Assembly (NCBI GenBank): GCA_045642085.1
Contig: JAZUIF010000040.1
Location: 102,195-166,194 of the forward strand
Direction: 5' to 3'
DNA length: 64,000 nt
From: UBA1723 sp045642085
GTDB lineage: Bacteria; Bacteroidota; Bacteroidia; Bacteroidales; Paludibacteraceae
A program made the translations under genes and the position numbers. A model generated the notes under the pieces. It saw only the letters and a program-made list of their open reading frames with translations. It was not told where the DNA came from and did no database searches. This document shows, one piece after another, positions 51,595 through 59,883 of this stretch (positions within the stretch are counted from its first letter, which is position 1; every line of letters starts with the position of its first letter).

Positions 51595-52158
51595 TTATCT
51601 CTCTCTTCCCTGGTAAGAACCGTCACGAGTGTCGATCTCGATGATAGCACCTTCCTCGATGAACAAAGGAACACGTACCTCAGCACCTGTCTCAACTGTA
51701 GCTGGCTTAAGAGTGTTAGTTGCTGTATCACCCTTGATACCTGGCTCAGTGTAAGTAACCTTAAGCTTAGTCTTAATTGGCATCTCACCGAAAAGTACGT
51801 TCTCGTTAGATGCGTCAACTACTAGCTCTACAGTATCACCTTCCTTCATAAACTGAACACCTGTTACCAACTCTGGATTCAAAGGAATCTGCTCGAAAGT
51901 CTCGTTGTTCATGAAGATTAGATCCTCACCCTCCTTGTAAAGGTACTGGTGCTCACGACGCTCTACGCGTACGTCCTCTAGCTTCTCACCGATGTCGAAG
52001 CGACGCTCCAAAACGCGACCGTCAGTTACACACTTTAGCTTAACACGCATGATTGTGTTACCCTTACCTGGCTTTACATGCTGGAAATCGATACAGAAAT
52101 AAAGCTTGCCATCCATACGAACGCAGCTTCCGATCTTGATATCTTGTGAATTAATCAT
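51595..52158 (-). CDS. efp: Translation elongation factor P
   Basis: 187 residues, standard length. It relieves ribosome stalling at polyproline. Domain I (about 1-65) carries the tip loop VKPGKGN, where the Lys is the modified or P-site-contacting residue. OB-fold domains II and III follow, with YLYKEGEDLIFMNNETFEQI and PIKTKLKVTYTEPGIKGDTA, and the C-terminus VRVPLFIEEGAIIEIDTRDG. The genome must supply a modification enzyme for this Lys type; none is in the window. It has its own -7 box and is divergent from tyrS. Confidence 0.96.
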   Translation of the reverse strand: MINSQDIKIGSCVRMDGKLYFCIDFQHVKPGKGNTIMRVKLKCVTDGRVLERRFDIGEKLEDVRVERREHQYLYKEGEDLIFMNNETFEQIPLNPELVTGVQFMKEGDTVELVVDASNENVLFGEMPIKTKLKVTYTEPGIKGDTATNTLKPATVETGAEVRVPLFIEEGAIIEIDTRDGSYQGRER

Positions 52159-52193
52159 AAGAATTATAAGTTACGTTTTATATTTATTGTCTG

Positions 52194-52201
52194 CAAATTT
52201 A
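52194..52201 (-). promoter_or_regulatory. -7 box of efp
   Basis: TAAATTTG on the minus strand, 35 bases before the ATG. Confidence 0.55.
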
Positions 52202-52243
52202 GTTTAATTATGCGATATTCAACTATTATTCCTTAAAAAATGT

Positions 52244-52251
52244 TATTTTTG
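52244..52251 (+). promoter_or_regulatory. -7 box of tyrS
   Basis: TATTTTTG, 34 bases before the ATG, divergent from the efp box 43 bases away. No T-box-like leader fits in the short space. Confidence 0.55.
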
Positions 52252-52285
52252 CGTCACTTTTAATAGAAAATAGAAATATAAATAT

Positions 52286-53581
52286 ATGAATTTCGTTGAA
52301 GAACTAAAATGGCGCGGCATGATCCAGGATATGACGCCGGGCACAGAAGATCAGTTGAAAAAGGAGGTTACAACAGCATACTTGGGTATCGACCCTACTG
52401 CAGACTCTCTACATATCGGTCATCTTGTTGGTGTGATGATGCTTCGTCATTTCCAGCGTTCTGGCCACAAACCACTTGCTCTTATCGGTGGCGCTACAGG
52501 TATGATCGGCGACCCTTCAGGTAAATCTCAGGAGCGTGTGCTTATCGACGAGCCTATGCTTCGCCACAACCAGGAGTGCATCAAAGCTCAGCTTTCTAAG
52601 TTCTTGGATTTCGACAGTGATGCTCCTAACAAGGCTGAGCTTGTCAACAACTACGATTGGATGAAGAATTTCACGTTCCTTGATTTCATCCGTAACATCG
52701 GTAAACTTATCACAGTTAACTATATGATGAGTAAGGACTCTGTAAAGCGTCGTTTCACAGGAGAGAACGGTGCTGACGGTATGTCATTCACAGAGTTTTC
52801 TTACCAGCTTCTTCAGGGTTACGATTTCGTATACTTGAACGAGACTAAGAATTGCAAACTTCAGCTTGGTGGTGCGGATCAGTGGGGTAATATCACTACT
52901 GGTACTGAGATGATCCGTAAGATCAGCGGTGCTGAGGCTTACGCTCTAACTTGTCCACTTATCACTAAGGCCGACGGCAAGAAGTTCGGTAAGACAGAGT
53001 CGGGCAACGTATGGCTTGACAGAAAACGTACTTCTCCATATAAGTTCTACCAGTTCTGGCTAAACGTTTCTGACGACGACGCTGAGAAGTACATCAAGAT
53101 CTTCACATCTCTTTCTAAGGAGGAGATCGAGGGATTGGTGAAAGAGCAGGCTGAGGCTCCACACTTGCGTCCACTTCAGAAGAAGCTTGCAGAGGAGATC
53201 ACAGTGATGGTTCACTCACGTGAGGATTACGAGGCAGCAGTTGAGGCTTCTAACATCCTATTCGGTAACGCGACAGCTGATTCATTGAAGAAACTTGACG
53301 AAGAGACATTGCTTTCTGTATTTGAGGGTGTTCCTCAGTTTGAGGTTGCTAAGAGCGAGATCGAGGCAGGTGTAGCAGCTGCAGATTTGCTTACTGACAA
53401 AGCTAAAGTTTTCGCTTCTAAGGGAGAGATGAGAAAGATGGTTCAGGGCGGCGGAGTGTCGATCAACAAAGAGAAATTGGAGTCATACGACGCAGTAATC
53501 AACGCTGATTCTCTACTAAACGGCAAGTATATCCTTGCTCAGAGAGGAAAGAAGAACTACTTCTTGATCGTAGCAAAATAA
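52286..53581 (+). CDS. tyrS: Tyrosyl-tRNA synthetase
   Basis: 431 residues, class I synthetase charging tRNA-Tyr. The HIGH motif is in ADSLHIGHLVGV (about 38-49). The tyrosine pocket includes SYQLLQGYDFVYL and LGGADQWGNITTG, and the KMSKS-type loop is KKFGKTESG. The C-terminal S4-like RNA-binding domain (about 350-431) includes FASKGEMRKMVQGGGVSINK. Start and length fit. Strong codon bias. A terminator follows. Monocistronic. Confidence 0.97.
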   Translation: MNFVEELKWRGMIQDMTPGTEDQLKKEVTTAYLGIDPTADSLHIGHLVGVMMLRHFQRSGHKPLALIGGATGMIGDPSGKSQERVLIDEPMLRHNQECIKAQLSKFLDFDSDAPNKAELVNNYDWMKNFTFLDFIRNIGKLITVNYMMSKDSVKRRFTGENGADGMSFTEFSYQLLQGYDFVYLNETKNCKLQLGGADQWGNITTGTEMIRKISGAEAYALTCPLITKADGKKFGKTESGNVWLDRKRTSPYKFYQFWLNVSDDDAEKYIKIFTSLSKEEIEGLVKEQAEAPHLRPLQKKLAEEITVMVHSREDYEAAVEASNILFGNATADSLKKLDEETLLSVFEGVPQFEVAKSEIEAGVAAADLLTDKAKVFASKGEMRKMVQGGGVSINKEKLESYDAVINADSLLNGKYILAQRGKKNYFLIVAK

Positions 53582-53603
53582 TCATATCAAAATATGATAT
53601 TCT

Positions 53604-53636
53604 AAAGAGACGGTGCGAGCATCGTCTCTTTTTTAT
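53604..53636 (+). terminator. Terminator of tyrS
   Basis: AAAGAGACG (53604-53612) pairs with CGTCTCTTT (53623-53631) around GTGCGAGCAT, then a T-run. It shares GAGACG arms with the GTAGAGAC palindromes. Confidence 0.85.
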
Positions 53637-53668
53637 TTATTTAACATCTAGCATTCAGCATTTTTCTC

Positions 53669-53676
53669 TATCTTTG
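53669..53676 (+). promoter_or_regulatory. -7 box of rfbB
   Basis: TATCTTTG, 23 bases before the ATG at 53700. Confidence 0.55.
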
Positions 53677-53699
53677 CAGAAATTATACACTTGAAAAGT

Positions 53700-54842
53700 A
53701 TGAATTTCAAAAGAAACATCGTTATTACTGGAGGTGCGGGATTCATCGGTTCGCACGTAGTCCGTTTGTTTGTTAACAAATATCCAGAATACAACATTAT
53801 CAATCTTGATAAGTTGACATATGCCGGCAACCTTGAGAATCTAAAAGATATTGAGGACAAGCCTAACTATAAATTCGTGAAGATGGATATCTGCGACTTC
53901 GACGCATTCTACAAGCTTATGCAGGATGAGAAGATCGACGGAATTATCCACTTGGCTGCAGAGAGCCACGTCGACAGATCAATCAAGGATCCTTTCACAT
54001 TTGCCAAGACAAACGTGATGGGTACTCTTTCTTTGCTTCAGGCTGCAAAACTTTCCTGGGAGTCTCTTCCAGAGAAGTACGAGGGCAAGCGTTTCTACCA
54101 CATCTCTACTGACGAGGTTTATGGAGCATTGGAGATGACAAACCCAGAAGGCGTTGAGCCTCCATTCACTACTAAGGCTTCTTCAGGCAAGCACCACGAG
54201 GCTTACGGTAAAGATTTCTTCTTGGAGACAACTAAGTATAATCCACACTCTCCATATTCAGCTTCAAAAGCTTCTTCAGACCACTTTGTAAGAGCATTCC
54301 ACGATACTTACGGCATGCCAACTATCGTGACAAACTGCTCTAACAACTACGGTCCATACCAGTTCCCTGAGAAGTTGATTCCTCTATTCATCAACAATAT
54401 CCGCCACCGCAAGCCATTGCCAGTATACGGTAAGGGCGAGAATGTACGCGACTGGCTTTACGTTGTAGACCATGCACGTGCTATCGACGTGATTTTCCAC
54501 AACGGTAAGATTGCTGAGACTTACAACATCGGTGGATTCAACGAGTGGAAGAACATTGACATTATCAAGGTTGTCATCAACACTGTTGACCGTCTACTTG
54601 GCAGAAAAGAGGGTGAGGATATGAACCTTATCACTTACGTTACAGACCGTCTTGGTCACGATGCTCGTTACGCCATCGACTCACGTAAGCTTCAGGCCGA
54701 ACTTGGTTGGGAGCCTAGCCTACAGTTTGAGGAAGGTATCGAGAAGACTGTCAAGTGGTATCTTGAGAATCAGGAGTGGATGGACAAGATCACTTCTGGT
54801 GAGTACGAGAAGTACTACGAGAACATGTATTCAGGCAGATAA
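53700..54842 (+). CDS. rfbB: dTDP-glucose 4,6-dehydratase
   Basis: 380 residues from ATG 53700; the frame to 53691 starts with TTG. A short-chain dehydrogenase family enzyme making dTDP-4-keto-6-deoxyglucose for rhamnose and related sugars in O-antigen or capsule. It has the NAD loop TGGAGFIGSHV (near residue 10), the catalytic STDEVYG, YSASKASSDH (Tyr-xxx-Lys), and NNYGPYQFPEKLIP. It carries two insertions relative to E. coli RfbB (AKLSWESLPEKYEGKRF, KASSGKHHEAYGKDF region), as in other Bacteroidetes versions. No other dTDP-rhamnose genes are beside it. Confidence 0.95.
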   Translation: MNFKRNIVITGGAGFIGSHVVRLFVNKYPEYNIINLDKLTYAGNLENLKDIEDKPNYKFVKMDICDFDAFYKLMQDEKIDGIIHLAAESHVDRSIKDPFTFAKTNVMGTLSLLQAAKLSWESLPEKYEGKRFYHISTDEVYGALEMTNPEGVEPPFTTKASSGKHHEAYGKDFFLETTKYNPHSPYSASKASSDHFVRAFHDTYGMPTIVTNCSNNYGPYQFPEKLIPLFINNIRHRKPLPVYGKGENVRDWLYVVDHARAIDVIFHNGKIAETYNIGGFNEWKNIDIIKVVINTVDRLLGRKEGEDMNLITYVTDRLGHDARYAIDSRKLQAELGWEPSLQFEEGIEKTVKWYLENQEWMDKITSGEYEKYYENMYSGR

Positions 54843-54868
54843 TATTTTATTATTTAGCGATAATTTAT

Positions 54869-54897
54869 GTAGAGACGTGGCAATGCTACGTCTCTAC
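54869..54897. repeat. GTAGAGAC palindrome, copy 4
   Basis: GTAGAGACGTGGC pairs with GCTACGTCTCTAC around AAT, one mismatch. The centre again differs from the other copies while the outer arms are kept. Confidence 0.75.
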
Positions 54898-54905
54898 TAT
54901 TGTAT

Positions 54906-55634
54906 ATGGGAGCAAGAAATAGGATACAGAAACTGGTGCAGAGCATGACTGCAGTATGGGACAGTGTGTTGTTGACTGGCCTACGCTTGCCATTTGCTGT
55001 AGTCGACAGAGATTCCTATCTAAAACGTATTTTTAAGCGTCGTTTCGACAATTGCTCCCCAATAGATATATTGTCTAAGGGCGACGTAAAAAAAGCCTCC
55101 AACAGAGCCGTTATAGACCATTGCATATTTGTCTCCGCATTCTCATTCCTTCTCGCTATTCCACAGACGGGATGGCCTATGTACACAGCCTGCGTGGTGG
55201 ATTTCCTACAGTTTCAGCTGGTGGTATTCGTTTTGACACAGAAGCTTGTATTCATATACGGCAATCCGAAAAGTGAGGAGCATACCGACAAAAAGATAGA
55301 GGGAGACACGTTGATTACACTTGGCAATGAGGCCAAACACGACCAGATAATAAAACGAACGATGACATCATTGTTGGGCATGGCTGTGTCGACATTCATC
55401 AAAAGAATGGCTCAAAAACTCATCGTAAGACTCTTCCTGCTCAACGTGTTCAAACAATTCTCAAGAATTCTAGGTCTGACCATTTCCAAAGAGGCATTCG
55501 ACGCCGGGTTAGACATCGCCGTCGCCATCACTTGTGCTATAGTCTGCGCCGTCGTCTCATATCTGCTCTTTTACCCTATGATGAAAAGATTGCAGAGAGG
55601 ATTATATAGAGAGGCATTAAAAAACAACCAATAA
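54906..55634 (+). CDS. Inner-membrane protein of unknown function (DUF697-like?)
   Basis: 242 residues from ATG 54906 (the frame to 54900 begins with TTG). Four hydrophobic stretches, at about 65-82 (FSFLLAIPQTGWPMYTACVV), 88-103, 150-185 and 200-220. The stretch ending VVFVLTQKLVFIYGN, after an IPxTGxP turn, resembles DUF697-type membrane segments, but the match is weak. It starts 9 bases after a GTAGAGAC palindrome; no promoter or partner is evident. Confidence 0.55.
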   Translation: MGARNRIQKLVQSMTAVWDSVLLTGLRLPFAVVDRDSYLKRIFKRRFDNCSPIDILSKGDVKKASNRAVIDHCIFVSAFSFLLAIPQTGWPMYTACVVDFLQFQLVVFVLTQKLVFIYGNPKSEEHTDKKIEGDTLITLGNEAKHDQIIKRTMTSLLGMAVSTFIKRMAQKLIVRLFLLNVFKQFSRILGLTISKEAFDAGLDIAVAITCAIVCAVVSYLLFYPMMKRLQRGLYREALKNNQ

Positions 55635-55663
55635 CACACAGGCTTTCTTATATAATAAAACAC

Positions 55664-55700
55664 GCCCCTGACTTACATAAGTCAGAGGCTTTTATTTTAT
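55664..55700. terminator. Bidirectional terminator between convergent genes
   Basis: A CTGACTTA/TAAGTCAG stem with outer GCC/GGC pairs (55664-55689), then TTTTATTTTA on the plus side and AATAAAA before it on the other. Confidence 0.8.
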
Positions 55701-55712
55701 TCGATTATGACG

Positions 55713-56507
55713 TCATTTAGCAGCCACCACAGCACGTACTGCACGTCCTACAAAGCGGCTACCATAACCAAATGATTTTGTTGCACCTTTCTCTAGTCCA
55801 AAGTACCAAGCACAATCCGACTTTCTTTTGTCAAGCGAAGACGACCAATAGTCGCCGCGATTTTCAGTAAGCATAAGTTTTGGATCTTTCTTACCAACGA
55901 ATGGGAAGAAAATAGTACGGCCATTGTATCTTGATACGCCTACATGGCCTCCGACACCAGTCCCGTTGAAATCATCTACGATACTCCATTGGCATCCATT
56001 CACAAGTTCTTGCTGCTCAACCACAGTCGGCATTCTCCACCCATTACCCCAATTGGCAGTCGCTGCATCATCTTCTTTCTCCAACATTGTCTTGGAATCA
56101 ACGGTTCCCCATTCTTCATCTACACAATATTTTGTGTGCGAGTAGACAGATCCATCAGCCAACAAATAATTGGACTTGGTGAATTCGTCTCTTGCTACAG
56201 TCTCACCCCAAGCAAAATATGAACCGAATTCAACTGGCATTTCTGAACCTACGTTATACGTCGCCCATAAAGTTCCACTTTCTAGACCAAGGTCAACATA
56301 GGTATTGGCATTAACCTTACCAGTCACACTTACTCCCTGTAGGACAGAATCAGGTGCAGTGATAACTTCAAAATAGACCTGAGACAAGCTATCTACATTG
56401 TATTTCACAATGTTACCGTCCAATTTCTCTACAATCATATTTACTTCAGCATTTGTCGCAAGTGCAACAGATGCTATTGTAAGAGAAGCAAAAATTAACT
56501 TTTTCAT
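55713..56507 (-). CDS. Secreted protein with Fibrobacter-succinogenes-paralogous (FISUMP) domain
   Basis: 264 residues. The signal peptide ends ATNA. It begins EVNMIVEKLDGNIVKYNVDS, a common N-terminal motif of these secreted proteins, then the FISUMP domain (about 70-260): YVDLGLESGTLWATYNVGS, YFAWGET, NWGNGWRMPTVVEQQELVN, then GDYWSSSL and GRAVRAV. The domain has unknown function and is found in surface proteins of fibre degraders. There is no T9SS sorting tail. It follows the GH8-like gene at 56513 with 5 bases between, so it is in the same operon as the two GH8-like genes. Confidence 0.8.
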   Translation of the reverse strand: MKKLIFASLTIASVALATNAEVNMIVEKLDGNIVKYNVDSLSQVYFEVITAPDSVLQGVSVTGKVNANTYVDLGLESGTLWATYNVGSEMPVEFGSYFAWGETVARDEFTKSNYLLADGSVYSHTKYCVDEEWGTVDSKTMLEKEDDAATANWGNGWRMPTVVEQQELVNGCQWSIVDDFNGTGVGGHVGVSRYNGRTIFFPFVGKKDPKLMLTENRGDYWSSSLDKRKSDCAWYFGLEKGATKSFGYGSRFVGRAVRAVVAAK

Positions 56508-56512
56508 ATATA

Positions 56513-59500
56513 TTATTTTACGATTATCTTAACTCCGTTCACCATGTAAACGCCAGATTGAAGTCCGATCAAAGCATCCTTGAATTCAACCTGCTTCCTC
56601 AACAATGCTCCGTTAGTGCTATACACGTCGACCAACTCATTCTGATTGAAGATCTTAACATTCTTCACATCTGTAGGCTCTTTGACGGTTATTGCAAGAG
56701 GATTAGATGTAGCGAAATAGCCATCTGTACTCAAACTAGCGACAGGAGCATTAATCACACCCGAATTTGGCTTGGCAACAACCTTGCAAAGGAATTTGTA
56801 GACAAGAGTATCGCCAGAAATAAGTTCAGGAATCTCAACATTGATCTTACCATCCTTATCTACAAAAACGCCCAATGAATTTGGCTGAGCTATAATCTCC
56901 AACTCTTTAGGCAGAGTATCAACCAAAACCGCATTTTTTAAGATGCGTCCATAATCAGGAGCTGTTCCCTGGATTCTACGCCAAGTGTAACCATCCCACT
57001 GCTCCACTAACACGCGATCATAACTTTTTGCAACTTCATCACAAGAGTAGCGAGCATATTCAGTAAGTTCATCTCCTAACGATTCTCTATCATACCATCC
57101 CGGAGAAACAAGCGAATAGACATCCATATCTCCAGACATTGCCTTAACAACTGCTTTATCTGAATACGACCAGTCGTCAGAAACACGGTCGTTCATAGTC
57201 TCCGTAACTGGATACAACTGATTGAACCTTGTGATAAAGAATGGCGGAACATACGGACCTTTATGGGCTTCGAAATTTGCTAGTCGCGACCCTGTCCCTT
57301 CTAGATGAGAGGTCGTCGCACTTAGAATATTTGGAAATCTCAAAATAAGACGCTTATTCCACTTTCCATTTTCATCTTCACCAGGAGCAATCTCTTCTAC
57401 TAAAAAGTCAAGGTCTTCTCCATTTTCAGAGAATCCGTATGATTGAGCATAGACTTTGTTATCGAAAAATAATTCGAATCCTTCTTTATTCTCTTCAGAA
57501 TATGCACCACAAGTATCATTAATAAAATATGAAACACGATAGTCGCCCATATTAATATAAGCTTCTGAAGCATCATGGTACAAACGATAGTATTGGTATA
57601 AATCGGAACCACCGTCAACCAGATAGTTTCCATAAGTCAAGCGGACATTTTCACGTCCTCCATTCAACATGGTTCTCTTGTCAGACACAATCTTTAGTGT
57701 ATATTCCACCGTATCATTTACAGAAGCCTCAGTCGCACCAAAACTCTTTTCTATAGTCAATGGAGCATCAAGGATGTCGACCAAATTACTCTCCATCGTA
57801 TATGTTGCATTGTTTGGATAAGCATTGCTCTCCCACTTCTCGAAGTTCGATCCACTAATTGTACTTGTCAATCCTACAAGTTTGTTCTCTGTATCCTTAA
57901 CTCTAACAGTAAAACTTACTGTATCCATTGTCGACGCTAAAGATCCAGTCTTAAATCCTGGGATACTACCGATTTTCCAAGTGATAGTGTTGTTTGCAAC
58001 ATTATAAGTACCACCCTTTGTCGCACTTACAAACTCATAATCAGGATCCAACTTTGTAGTGATGACGGCATCATTTGCATCTGTAGAACCATAGTTACGA
58101 CACTGAACATCATAAGTAACCTTATCTCCTTTGTAAGCGACTGTCTTGTCGACAGACATATAGACTTTAACATTGGCACTTGGCTTCATTTCTGATGGAG
58201 CAGAAAGGTTTCCTGAAGTAACCAACATTCCAAGTGTACGGAACCAACCTTGATCCGCCACTGGAATACTATTGATGTATTTTTCATCGTCTGTTTCTGG
58301 ATCTGTATTTTCAGTTCTAAATCTTAACTCACACTCACGGAAAATGTCACCAAGCAACTCTTCATCCCCTAGGGCTACTACAGATGGACCTGAACAACCC
58401 AAAGCATAATTTGTCGATAATATGCCATCCTGAGGTTCACCATTCATTAAATAAGACTGACAAATCTGTGATGGCCCAAACCAGTTCAATGAACTACTAT
58501 TAAAAGCATAACCTTCTGCCGGTCCACAATCGACTACGTCACCGCGATATTTAAACAACGGTCTCTTCATAAATTCAGCATGACGGATAGCCAAATCATG
58601 TTCAAATGTATTTCCTACTTTATCAACTGTATGAGTCTCTGGATTCCACGTTGTTGTTGGATTGCCATGCCACAAATAAGCCAAAATGTGACGCCATGCA
58701 AAAATAAAATCATCGTTACCATTGTACTCTGCAAATTCAACTTTGTTATCGTCCGTGATTACATATCTGCCTACAGAAGCAATTCCTCCCTGATCATACA
58801 ACTGACCTGCAATCCATTGACTCGACGCAGCAGCTCTTTTGTATTGGTTTATCTGCCACTCCGTCCCATCACCATCACCTTCTTCTAGCCATTTGGCAAA
58901 CTCAGTGAAATATGAAGGAGCGGCATCACCAGCATACTGAGAAATGCCTCCACCCAAAGCACTAGATGGAGCTAAATCCCCATATTTATGTAAATTATTT
59001 TGATATGCCCATAGTGTTGTTTCTCCAAATCTATCTCCAGTCTTTGTATATCCATCAAATCCAATATCTCCTGACAAATAGCCTAAAAAAAGTCCATCTG
59101 CCTCATAAGCATAATGAGGCACAGTATCTACTATAGCTTTGATTAAAGTTTGAGCTTCTTTCTTATAAGATATAGGGGCACCAAGAGCATCCTTTACCTG
59201 TTTTCCATCTTGATACATATACTCACCCCACTGCTTATAGGCAATCAACAAAGCCATAGCTATATCAAAATCCGCACGAGCATCCGACTCCGCATTTGTC
59301 TTATCATCATCTCCAGTACAATTATAACCCACTAAAAGGCCAGATTCGGAATCGACAAACACCATTCTGCCGTCCTTCTCAGATGCCTTGCGCAACCACT
59401 CTCCGTCGGAATACTTCTTTACATTTGACAAACGATTGTCGTGAATCCACATCCAAAGTCCATTGAATGTTGGCTGGTCTGCGAAAATAGCGGAAGCCAA

Positions 59501-59869
59501 AAGCATATGTCCATCACTTTCCGAAGTGAAGAATGAGTACTCAAAATTATTATATGTAATGTATGGTACACCACAATGAGTGCCACCCTCGTATTGGCAA
59601 CGATGGCTCATGATCTGATATGCCTCACGCATGGTTTTCTCCATGTCGGCATGAGTCACACCCTCTGCATTGTATTTTGCCAAAGTTTTCCCCTCTTTGT
59701 ATTCCAAAAACTGAGGGAAAGGAAATGCTGGATTTCCCGAGTTGATGTCGATATTTATGTACTTTGAAATATCATAATAGTCCGCAGCCATAAGATCAGA
59801 CATCCCGATAGAACCACTGGCTAAAGCCAAACAAGCGAACAATCCTTTTTTTAGAAAATTCATAAACAT
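56513..59869 (-). CDS. GH8-like secreted glycoside hydrolase with DUF11 and T9SS domain, paralogue B
   Basis: 1118 residues. A signal peptide (SDLMAAD) is followed by the GH8-like domain (about 30-550), with the presumed acid Glu in FTSESDGHMLLASAIF and the QPTFNGLWMWIHDNR motif. The Asp-rich motif is ESDARADFDIAMALLIAYKQW, altered from the usual SATDxDxDIA, and GCSGPSVVALGD follows. A DUF11-like repeat (about 580-680: VKVYMSVDKTVAYKGDKVTY) and a second beta domain precede the T9SS tail (ELVDVYSTNGALLRKQVEFK). It lies 14 bases after paralogue A in an operon. GH8 cleaves beta-1,4 or mixed glucan, xylan or chitosan; the substrate is not clear. Confidence 0.75.
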   Translation of the reverse strand: MFMNFLKKGLFACLALASGSIGMSDLMAADYYDISKYINIDINSGNPAFPFPQFLEYKEGKTLAKYNAEGVTHADMEKTMREAYQIMSHRCQYEGGTHCGVPYITYNNFEYSFFTSESDGHMLLASAIFADQPTFNGLWMWIHDNRLSNVKKYSDGEWLRKASEKDGRMVFVDSESGLLVGYNCTGDDDKTNAESDARADFDIAMALLIAYKQWGEYMYQDGKQVKDALGAPISYKKEAQTLIKAIVDTVPHYAYEADGLFLGYLSGDIGFDGYTKTGDRFGETTLWAYQNNLHKYGDLAPSSALGGGISQYAGDAAPSYFTEFAKWLEEGDGDGTEWQINQYKRAAASSQWIAGQLYDQGGIASVGRYVITDDNKVEFAEYNGNDDFIFAWRHILAYLWHGNPTTTWNPETHTVDKVGNTFEHDLAIRHAEFMKRPLFKYRGDVVDCGPAEGYAFNSSSLNWFGPSQICQSYLMNGEPQDGILSTNYALGCSGPSVVALGDEELLGDIFRECELRFRTENTDPETDDEKYINSIPVADQGWFRTLGMLVTSGNLSAPSEMKPSANVKVYMSVDKTVAYKGDKVTYDVQCRNYGSTDANDAVITTKLDPDYEFVSATKGGTYNVANNTITWKIGSIPGFKTGSLASTMDTVSFTVRVKDTENKLVGLTSTISGSNFEKWESNAYPNNATYTMESNLVDILDAPLTIEKSFGATEASVNDTVEYTLKIVSDKRTMLNGGRENVRLTYGNYLVDGGSDLYQYYRLYHDASEAYINMGDYRVSYFINDTCGAYSEENKEGFELFFDNKVYAQSYGFSENGEDLDFLVEEIAPGEDENGKWNKRLILRFPNILSATTSHLEGTGSRLANFEAHKGPYVPPFFITRFNQLYPVTETMNDRVSDDWSYSDKAVVKAMSGDMDVYSLVSPGWYDRESLGDELTEYARYSCDEVAKSYDRVLVEQWDGYTWRRIQGTAPDYGRILKNAVLVDTLPKELEIIAQPNSLGVFVDKDGKINVEIPELISGDTLVYKFLCKVVAKPNSGVINAPVASLSTDGYFATSNPLAITVKEPTDVKNVKIFNQNELVDVYSTNGALLRKQVEFKDALIGLQSGVYMVNGVKIIVK

Positions 59870-59883
59870 AAATGAATATTGCG

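Noticed and set aside
52159..52285. T-box-like leader before tyrS
   Set aside because: Only 34 bases separate the -7 box from the start codon, too short for a T-box.
57400..57633. Minus-strand 77-codon ORF inside the GH8-like gene
   Set aside because: It lies in an alternate frame of the same strand within a continuous coding sequence; no evidence of translation.
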